Below are positions 57,892-64,000 of a stretch of DNA of 64,000 nucleotides, piece by piece. The translations under genes were made by a program, and so were the position numbers. This DNA is from Aerococcaceae bacterium zg-252. Its GTDB lineage: Bacteria > Bacillota > Bacilli > Lactobacillales > Aerococcaceae. The notes under the pieces are model-generated. The model was not told the DNA's origin and made no database searches. It saw nothing but the letters and a program-made list of their open reading frames with translations. Every line of letters begins with the position of its first letter. The stretch's first letter is position 1. The DNA lies in contig CP066204.1 of assembly GCA_016237705.1 (NCBI GenBank), positions 1,734,001 through 1,798,000 on the forward strand, written 5' to 3'.

Positions 57892-60546
57892 CTATTTTAT
57901 ATCGTACCAGTTGATACCACTATTATAATCCACTTTTAATGGTACTGCTAAAGCAACTGCCTCTTCCATAACTTGTGGCACTAACTCTGCTAAACGTTCC
58001 AATTCTGCTTCTGGAGCTTCCAAAATCAATTCATCATGCACTTGCAACAGTAATTTTGCCGATAATTTTTCTTCTCTCAATGCTTCATCCAAACGAATCA
58101 TCGCCACTTTAATAATATCTGCTGCCGTTCCTTGAATTGGCGAATTCATAGCTGTACGCTCTGCAAACGAACGTAAATTAAAGTTACTTGAATAAATATC
58201 CGGTAAATAACGACGTCGATTGAACAATGTGCTCACGTAACCTTGTTCTTTCGCCTCTTTCACAATATCTTCCATGAATTGAGCCACACCTGGATATTTT
58301 TCAAAATAGCGGTCAATAAATGTTTTCGCTGCTTTACGAGTAATATTTAAGTTTTGCGACAAACCATAATCACTAATACCATAGACAATACCGAAGTTAA
58401 CAGCTTTAGCTTGACGACGATGTTGACTATCTACTTCTTCTGTATCAGACAAACCAAATACACGTCTAGCAGTAGCTGAGTGAATATCCTCTCCGTCAAT
58501 GAATGCTTGACGCAAATGTTCATCGCCACAAATATGTGCCAGTACACGTAATTCAATTTGAGAATAATCAGCACCAAACAATTGCCAACCTGGCTGACTT
58601 GGTATAAAGGCTTGACGGATTTTACGTCCCTCTTCTAAACGAATTGGAATATTTTGTAAGTTTGGATCAGCACTACTTAATCGTCCAGTTTGTGTCAATG
58701 TCTGAACAAAACGAGTATGGATTTTACCGTCTTTATGAATATAACGTGGTAACCCCTCTACATACGTTCCTTTTAACTTCGAAATTTGACGATAGTCTAA
58801 AATTTTCTCGACAATCGCATGTTCATAGCGTAATTTTTCTAGCACATCCGCTGCCGTACTATAACCTGTCTTCGTTTTCTTAATAGCAGGCAAACCTAAT
58901 TCATCAAATAAAACTTCTCCTAATTGTTTTGGTGAATTAATATTAAATTCTCGTTGTGCCAATTGATAAATTTCTTGTTCCATAATAACTAATCGCTGAC
59001 TCAATGTTTTATCCATTGATTGTAACACTTCTTCATCAACCGCAATCCCTTGTATTTCCATATTCGCCAATACTTGTGCCAATGGCATTTCAATTGTATG
59101 ATACAATTCCATAGCACCTACCGCTTCAAGCTGATTTGTCAAAGGTTGAACAGCAGCTACTAAAGTCATTACTTTATTAACTAAATGCTGATTTACCACT
59201 TGCTCATCTTCAGGTACAGCTAATTTAGCCCCTTTACCATAAATCATTTCATCAGATTGTAAACCGGTTTTCAGTGATAAAGATTGTGCAATAGACTCCA
59301 ATGCTTGACTCTGATTTGGGTCGACAAGATACATCGCAATCGCAACATCAAATGTCACTTCTTTGAAATCTGCATTAAAACGACTTGCCAACACACGATC
59401 ACGTTTATAATCCCAACTCACTTTGGTCGCTAAAGGTGACGCTAACCAATCAACAAATAGTTTTGATGCGAAAGCCTGTTCAGCTGATGCTATATAGACT
59501 TTTTCTGCCTCAATATCAGCCCATGCAATACGAATAATCTCTGCTTCATGGTAATTTTCAATTAATGTTTCAAAATAAATTACCGTTTGATTCGGTAAAT
59601 GCTCTGTACCAATCTCCGATAAGACTTCAATAGCATAATGCATTGTCGGTTCATCAACTATTTCAGTTGGCACTTCGACTTCTAATTGATTTAAAAAAGA
59701 ATTAAATTCCATTTGACGATAGTAGTCAATCAATGTTTCCTGATTTTTTTCACGCAATTCAATTTGTTCTAAACGAACCTCAATCGGTGCTTCTACCAAA
59801 ATACGTGCTAAATCTTTACTCATGCGTGCATTTGCTTCATCACTAATAATATTATCTTTCATTTTTGACGGTTTTAATTCGTCCAAACGTTCATACATCG
59901 CTTCAACCGAACCAAATTGATGTAATAATTTCAATGCCGTCTTTTCTCCGATACGAGTAATACCGGGATAATTATCCGAAGAATCACCCATTAATCCTTT
60001 TAAATCAATAATTTGTTCCGGTGTTAAAGCGTATTTTTCTGCGATTGTAGCTGGAGTATAAGCTTCAAGGTCGCTAACTCCTTTACGCGTAATATAAACC
60101 GTCGTATTATCACTCGCCAATTGGATTAAGTCTTTATCTCCAGAAATTACGATGACTTCATCTTGAGCGTCTGCTTGATGTGCCAGTGTCCCAATAATAT
60201 CATCTGCTTCGTATTCAGCTACTTCATAATGTTTAATACCATAAGCATCTAAAAACACACGCAAATATGGCATTTGCTCCTTAAACTCAGGTGGTGTTTT
60301 CTGACGACCACCTTTGTAATCTGCGTATTTCTCCGTACGAAACGTCGGACCAGCCTTATCAAAAGCCACCAAGACATGAGTCGGCTGAAACATTTCCAGT
60401 ACAGAATCAATCATTCGATGAAAGCTATACAATGCATTGGTATGCAGTCCTGCTTTATTTTTAAATTTTTCAATATCTAAAATCGAGTAAAATGCTCGAA
60501 AGGCTAAACTACTTCCGTCTATTAGCATAATTTTTCTTTTTGCCAT
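57892..60546 (-). CDS. polA: DNA polymerase I
   Basis: Pol I fills gaps and removes RNA primers. The 884 residues comprise a 5'-3' exonuclease domain (1-290, with IDGSSLAFRAF, EYEADDIIGT and SGDKDLIQL), a central 3'-5' exonuclease-like domain (about 300-470), and the polymerase domain (about 480-884) with motifs DYSQIELRVLAH, RRQAKAVNFGIVYGIS and LQVHDELILE. The exo domain lacks the DxE acidic set (FETLIENYHE), as in Bacillus, so proofreading is probably absent. A TATAAT lies about 100 nt upstream. Confidence 0.96.
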   Translation of the reverse strand: MAKRKIMLIDGSSLAFRAFYSILDIEKFKNKAGLHTNALYSFHRMIDSVLEMFQPTHVLVAFDKAGPTFRTEKYADYKGGRQKTPPEFKEQMPYLRVFLDAYGIKHYEVAEYEADDIIGTLAHQADAQDEVIVISGDKDLIQLASDNTTVYITRKGVSDLEAYTPATIAEKYALTPEQIIDLKGLMGDSSDNYPGITRIGEKTALKLLHQFGSVEAMYERLDELKPSKMKDNIISDEANARMSKDLARILVEAPIEVRLEQIELREKNQETLIDYYRQMEFNSFLNQLEVEVPTEIVDEPTMHYAIEVLSEIGTEHLPNQTVIYFETLIENYHEAEIIRIAWADIEAEKVYIASAEQAFASKLFVDWLASPLATKVSWDYKRDRVLASRFNADFKEVTFDVAIAMYLVDPNQSQALESIAQSLSLKTGLQSDEMIYGKGAKLAVPEDEQVVNQHLVNKVMTLVAAVQPLTNQLEAVGAMELYHTIEMPLAQVLANMEIQGIAVDEEVLQSMDKTLSQRLVIMEQEIYQLAQREFNINSPKQLGEVLFDELGLPAIKKTKTGYSTAADVLEKLRYEHAIVEKILDYRQISKLKGTYVEGLPRYIHKDGKIHTRFVQTLTQTGRLSSADPNLQNIPIRLEEGRKIRQAFIPSQPGWQLFGADYSQIELRVLAHICGDEHLRQAFIDGEDIHSATARRVFGLSDTEEVDSQHRRQAKAVNFGIVYGISDYGLSQNLNITRKAAKTFIDRYFEKYPGVAQFMEDIVKEAKEQGYVSTLFNRRRYLPDIYSSNFNLRSFAERTAMNSPIQGTAADIIKVAMIRLDEALREEKLSAKLLLQVHDELILEAPEAELERLAELVPQVMEEAVALAVPLKVDYNSGINWYDIK

Positions 60547-60556
60547 GCTGTTCTCC

Positions 60557-60625
60557 TTATTTTGTCTGGTTCACTTGGGTTGGTTTCTACTTCAAATGTC
60601 CTCTCTCACTCTATTTTATATCGCC
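60557..60625. repeat. Partial intergenic repeat upstream of polA
   Basis: GGTTCACTTGGGTTGG, TCTACTTCAAATGTCCTCTCTCACTCTATTTTAT keeps the two ends of the family and loses most of the centre. It lies just before the polA ribosome site. The rest of the 585-bp gap to 61131 has an AT-rich region with the Rex-like site and pflB promoter listed below; no gene is seen. Confidence 0.6.
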
Positions 60626-60892
60626 ATTTGTCTTTATAAATTATAGCATAGATTTACCAAATTACCTATTCAGCTCATTTAGATTAGACAGACTTTCACT
60701 CTACATTCATAACGCACCTGGATTACTCCCTAAAAATTTTTTTGCCGAAAAATTTTAACATTTCATAATCTGTATCAATCATCAAACAAAGAAAAAGACG
60801 ATGATTTTTCTTCGTTATTCTCAAACTAATTATTTGTTTTTGTGTCAGTTTTTCATTCGCAACCTTTATCTATAACAACAGTGCTCAAAACT

Positions 60893-60911
60893 TTGTGAAT
60901 GTTTTTCACAA
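60893..60911. promoter_or_regulatory. Rex-like palindrome upstream of pflB
   Basis: TTGTGAATGTTTTTCACAA pairs TTGTGAA with TTCACAA around 5 bases. Rex, the NADH-sensing repressor of fermentation genes, binds TTGTGAA-N4-TTCACAA; this site has one extra central base. It is about 135 bp upstream of the pflB -35; a TTGTGAA half-site also lies in the 5' leader. Confidence 0.5.
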
Positions 60912-61046
60912 CTTCACAATCACTATCAATTTTCTATATCAAACCATTCATCACCTATGATACAGAAAACGGATTCTTTTCAAAAACTGTGGCACCTTTT
61001 TGAAACAGAAATGTTGATTTAATGCGTTTTTTAACCCATAATCCCC

Positions 61047-61076
61047 TTGACGAACTGTGTTATAATTATATATAAT
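61047..61076 (+). promoter_or_regulatory. pflB promoter
   Basis: The -35 TTGACG (61047-61052) and -10 TATAAT (61071-61076) are 18 bp apart. The leader then contains a hairpin GCATAG/CTATGC (61081-61086, 61102-61107) before the AGGAGG site. Confidence 0.75.
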
Positions 61077-61131
61077 AAGTGCATAGCTTATTTGTGAAGC
61101 ACTATGCATTATAAAACAGGAGGAATTTATT

Positions 61132-63399
61132 ATGACAGAAACATTGAACCCATGGCGCGGTTTCCAAGGTGATGCTTGGCGTGAAAGCATTGACGTAGCA
61201 CAATTTATTCGTGATAACTACACTGAATATACTGGCGACGAATCTTTCTTAGCAGAAGCAACTGAAGGAACAAAACAATTAAACAAAGTATTTAACGATT
61301 TATTAGCTTACGAAGTTGAACATGGCGTAGCTGATATGGAAGAAAAAATTGTTTCTACTGTATTATCTCACCCAGCTTCATATATCAATAAAGATTTAGA
61401 AAAAATCGTTGGTTTACAAACTGACAAACCATTAAAACAAGGTCTTAACCCATTCGGTGGGGTTCGTATGGCTAAACAAGCATTAGAAGCATACGGATAC
61501 AAATTAGACGAAGAAGTAGAACACATCTTTACTGATTGGGTTCAAACTCATAACCAAGGTGTATTCGATGTTTACGATAGCGATATTCGTGCTGCTCGTA
61601 AAAATAAAATCATCACTGGTTTACCAGATGCTTACGGACGTGGACGTATCATCGGTGACTACCGTCGTGTAGCATTATACGGTGTTGACTTCTTAATGAA
61701 AGAAAAATTAAACGATTGGAAATCATTAGAAAAAGAAGTTTATACTGACGAAGAAATGCAATTGCGTGAAGAAGTTTCTAAACAATATCGTGCATTAGGT
61801 GAATTAGCTAAATTAGGTGATTTACACGGATTTGACTTACGTCAACCAGCACGCACTGCACAAGAAGCAATCCAATGGACTTACTTCGCATTCTTAGCTG
61901 CTGCTAAACAAACAAACGGTGCTGCTACTTCTCTAGGACGTATGGACGCATTCTTCGATATTTATATCGAACGTGACTTACAAGCTGGCTTAATCACTGA
62001 AGAAGAAGCTCAAGAATTTATCGACCACTTCGTTATGAAATTACGTATGATTCGTTTCGCACGTACACCAGACTTCAACGATGTATTCTCAGGTATGCCA
62101 ACTTGGGTAACATTGTCAATTGCTGGTATGAATAATGACGGTCGTTCATTAGTAACAAAAACTGCATTCCGTTGCTTACATACATTGTATACAATGGGTG
62201 AATCACCCGAACCAAACTTAACTATTTTCTACAACGAAAAATTACCACGTGCTTACCGTGAATACTGTGCTAAAGTATCAATCGACACTTCAGCAATTCA
62301 ATACGAAAATGACCAAGTAATGGCTGACACAATGAACAGTACAGATATTTCTATCGCTTGCTGTGTATCACCAGCTGTTATGGGACATGAACATCAATAC
62401 TTCGGAGCTCGTTTCTCTGGTCCTAAAGCATTATTATATGCTGTATCTGGTGGTCGTGACGAAAAAACTCGTGATTTAGTCATCAAAGGTTTAGAACCAA
62501 TCAAAGGTGACTACTTAGAATACGATGAATTAGTTGAAAAATTAGACAAAGTTTTAGACTGGACAGCAAAAACTTACATGCGTGCATTGAACATCATTCA
62601 CCGTGCTCATGACCGTTATGCTTATGAGTCTACACAAATGGCTTTATTAGATACACATCCACACCGTTACTTTGCAACTGGTATCGCTGGTTTAGCATTA
62701 GTTGGGGATATGTTATCAGCTGTTAAATACTCTAAAGTACGTATCGTTCGTGACGAAGAAGGATTCCCAGTTGACTATGTTGTTGAAGGTGAACAATTCC
62801 CTACATTCGGTAACAATGACGAACGTGTTGATACATTAGTAACTGGATTCTTACATGACTTCATGGAACGTTTACGTAAATTACCAACTTACCGTAATGC
62901 TGAAGTAACTACATCAATCTTAACAATTACTTCAAACATCGTTTACGGTAAATCATTAGGTAACGTGTTTACAGGTTCTGATCCTAAATATGTTGGATAT
63001 CGTGAACCATGGACACCAATCGCACCAGGAGCTAACCCTCAATATAACTCTGTTAAATCAGGTGCTTTAGCAGCATTATCATCAGTTGCTAAAATTCCAT
63101 TTGAAGATGCTCGTGACGGTAGCTCATATACATTTGCGATTCATCCAAAAGCATTAGGTCGTGAAGATGTAGACCGTAAAGCTAACTTAGCTACAATGTT
63201 AGACGGATACTTCAAAAAAGGTGGTCACCACTTAAACGTTAACGTTTTAAACCGTGACAAATTAATTGAAATCTTAAAACACCCTGAAGAAAATCCACAC
63301 GCTGTATTACGTGTATCAGGTTACGCTTTATACTTAAATAAAGCTACAAAAGCTCAAATCGCTGACATCTTAGAACGTGTTATCCATAACCAATTCTAA
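61132..63399 (+). CDS. pflB: formate C-acetyltransferase (pyruvate formate-lyase)
   Basis: PflB converts pyruvate and CoA to acetyl-CoA and formate under anaerobic conditions, a glycyl-radical enzyme. The 755 residues carry the adjacent catalytic cysteines in SIACCVSPAVMGH and the radical glycine near the C-terminus in RVSGYALYLN. Most relatives have VSGYAV; the substitution is conservative. The activating enzyme gene pflA is not in the window. Codon use is strongly biased to frequent codons, consistent with high expression. Confidence 0.97.
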   Translation: MTETLNPWRGFQGDAWRESIDVAQFIRDNYTEYTGDESFLAEATEGTKQLNKVFNDLLAYEVEHGVADMEEKIVSTVLSHPASYINKDLEKIVGLQTDKPLKQGLNPFGGVRMAKQALEAYGYKLDEEVEHIFTDWVQTHNQGVFDVYDSDIRAARKNKIITGLPDAYGRGRIIGDYRRVALYGVDFLMKEKLNDWKSLEKEVYTDEEMQLREEVSKQYRALGELAKLGDLHGFDLRQPARTAQEAIQWTYFAFLAAAKQTNGAATSLGRMDAFFDIYIERDLQAGLITEEEAQEFIDHFVMKLRMIRFARTPDFNDVFSGMPTWVTLSIAGMNNDGRSLVTKTAFRCLHTLYTMGESPEPNLTIFYNEKLPRAYREYCAKVSIDTSAIQYENDQVMADTMNSTDISIACCVSPAVMGHEHQYFGARFSGPKALLYAVSGGRDEKTRDLVIKGLEPIKGDYLEYDELVEKLDKVLDWTAKTYMRALNIIHRAHDRYAYESTQMALLDTHPHRYFATGIAGLALVGDMLSAVKYSKVRIVRDEEGFPVDYVVEGEQFPTFGNNDERVDTLVTGFLHDFMERLRKLPTYRNAEVTTSILTITSNIVYGKSLGNVFTGSDPKYVGYREPWTPIAPGANPQYNSVKSGALAALSSVAKIPFEDARDGSSYTFAIHPKALGREDVDRKANLATMLDGYFKKGGHHLNVNVLNRDKLIEILKHPEENPHAVLRVSGYALYLNKATKAQIADILERVIHNQF

Positions 63400-63413
63400 T
63401 TAATGTCTGAAAG

Positions 63414-63439
63414 GCTGGACCTTATGGTCCAGCTTTTTT
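63414..63439 (+). terminator. Rho-independent terminator of pflB
   Basis: An 8-bp perfect stem GCTGGACC/GGTCCAGC (63414-63421, 63426-63433) is followed by six T. Confidence 0.92.
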
Positions 63440-63476
63440 GTTCTCTAAGAGAAGTAACATCGGATACCTTTTATTC

Positions 63477-63523
63477 TTTATCAATCAATTTTTATCGAAA
63501 AACGATAAAACTTGATTGATAAA
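63477..63523. promoter_or_regulatory. Long palindrome overlapping the DUF2975 promoter
   Basis: Two 21-nt arms (63477-63497 and 63503-63523) are complementary except at one position, around five A. The right arm contains the -35 TTGATA of the next gene. No T-tract follows, so it is more likely an operator than a terminator. Confidence 0.65.
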
Positions 63524-63544
63524 CAGAAATCTCTATGATATATT
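63516..63544 (+). promoter_or_regulatory. Promoter of the DUF2975 gene
   Basis: The -35 TTGATA (63516-63521) and -10 TATATT (63539-63544) are 17 bp apart, with the AGGAGG site of the gene 20 nt further on. Confidence 0.6.
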
Positions 63545-63573
63545 ATATTCAACAAAATTTAGGAGGTATTCTG

Positions 63574-64000
63574 ATGACTCAACCAAAATCACTTGTTGAA
63601 GTACAAATTAAAATTACAAAAAGTAGTATTATATTATTTGCATTGATTGCCATAGTATTACTATTCACTGGCACACATATTGTTCAATACATTATGCCAC
63701 GTTCAACTCCCTTATTCACTGACCAACTACGTTTTAACGTATTATTATCTTCAGGTTATATCAGTGGCACACTCGCACTCTTTTTCTTATTTCAATTATA
63801 TCGCCTAATCACCAACATTGAAAATGGCAACATCTTTATTGATGAAAACGTCAAAACACTCGACTGGATTACACATGCCATTACAATCGTTTCAATTATC
63901 GCTATTCTAGTCGGATTCACTTGCTATCTACCAATTTTATTTATCGCACTCGCTTGTGGTTTTACGGCACTCATTATCCAAATTGTGCGTAACGCATTTG
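63574..64000 (+). CDS. DUF2975 family membrane protein, truncated at window edge
   Basis: The frame starts at ATG 63574, behind AGGAGG, and runs open to the edge (142 codons). It has four hydrophobic segments: SSIILFALIAIVLLFTGTHIV, a second near residue 55, WITHAITIVSIIAILVGF and LPILFIALACGFTALII. The hydrophilic link LITNIENGNIFIDENVKTLDWI is the DUF2975 family hallmark. In relatives the gene is followed by a small Xre-type repressor (YozG-like), which would lie beyond the edge. Function unknown. Confidence 0.83.
   Translation, partial: MTQPKSLVEVQIKITKSSIILFALIAIVLLFTGTHIVQYIMPRSTPLFTDQLRFNVLLSSGYISGTLALFFLFQLYRLITNIENGNIFIDENVKTLDWITHAITIVSIIAILVGFTCYLPILFIALACGFTALIIQIVRNAF

Noticed and set aside
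1-64000. CRISPR arrays, tRNA or rRNA genes, transposases, phage genes, attachment sites
   Set aside because: No regularly spaced direct repeats with spacers, no cloverleaf-like CCA-end segments and no transposase or integrase motifs were found on either strand by eye.

Overview
This window is chromosomal core and light accessory DNA from a low-GC Gram-positive bacterium. Strong AGGAGG-type ribosome sites, the Firmicutes dnaB-dnaI replication pair, the yqeG-to-yqeM block, HPr/enzyme I, a T-box leader, an L20-type infC leader and the Lactobacillales-type proteins DUF1827 and YkuJ all point to the order Lactobacillales. An Aerococcaceae or Carnobacteriaceae member fits best, but that is an inference from gene content. 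No rRNA, tRNA, CRISPR array, prophage, transposase or plasmid gene was found. Most genes lie on the minus strand.

Layout. 1-3.6 kb: edge-truncated hydrolase, orphan PhnD-like binding protein, CsbD-like stress protein, HAD phosphatase. 3.7-14.5 kb: sugar block with an aldo/keto reductase, galM, galK, phosphoglucomutase, and a NahK-type sugar kinase coupled to a sugar nucleotidyltransferase; rlmH, ktrA, a frameshifted DUF898 gene and rpmE2 are interspersed. 14.8-18.3 kb: a His-rich metal-binding protein, a small acetyltransferase, an ArsR-type repressor with an operator-like palindrome in its promoter, an ArsC/Spx-like protein and two exported proteins of unknown role. 18.6-23.1 kb: nagB, an ABC-F ATPase, a short hydrophobic peptide, a DMT permease, rpmF and yceD. 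23.2-28.9 kb: yqeG-yqeH-yhbY-nadD-yqeK-rsfS-yqeM-tmcAL, a ribosome assembly and NAD cluster. 29-39.7 kb: DUF1836-PAQR pair, Ohr, ykuJ, a GT4 glycosyltransferase, ptsHI, infC-rpmI-rplT, metA and an O-antigen-ligase-like membrane protein. 39.8-46.9 kb: D,D-carboxypeptidase, YfhO, and a P-type ATPase under a probable manganese (yybP-ykoY) riboswitch. 46.9-53 kb: lipoprotein, AhpD-like protein, NCS2 permease and a T-box-controlled amino-acid ABC transporter. 53-60.5 kb: dnaI, dnaB, nrdR, coaE, mutM, polA. 61-64 kb: pflB and an edge-truncated DUF2975 gene.

The most unusual feature is a family of about ten imperfectly palindromic repeats of 20 to 125 bp. They sit mostly between a stop codon and the ribosome site of the next minus-strand gene, nearly always in one orientation, and several abut or supply the upstream stop codon. 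Other points worth a second look: a likely AUC start codon for infC, the ArsR promoter-operator beside a duplicated His-rich metal-binding module, a 21-bp-arm palindrome over the DUF2975 promoter, and galK and NahK-type kinases with a nucleotidyltransferase but no galT.
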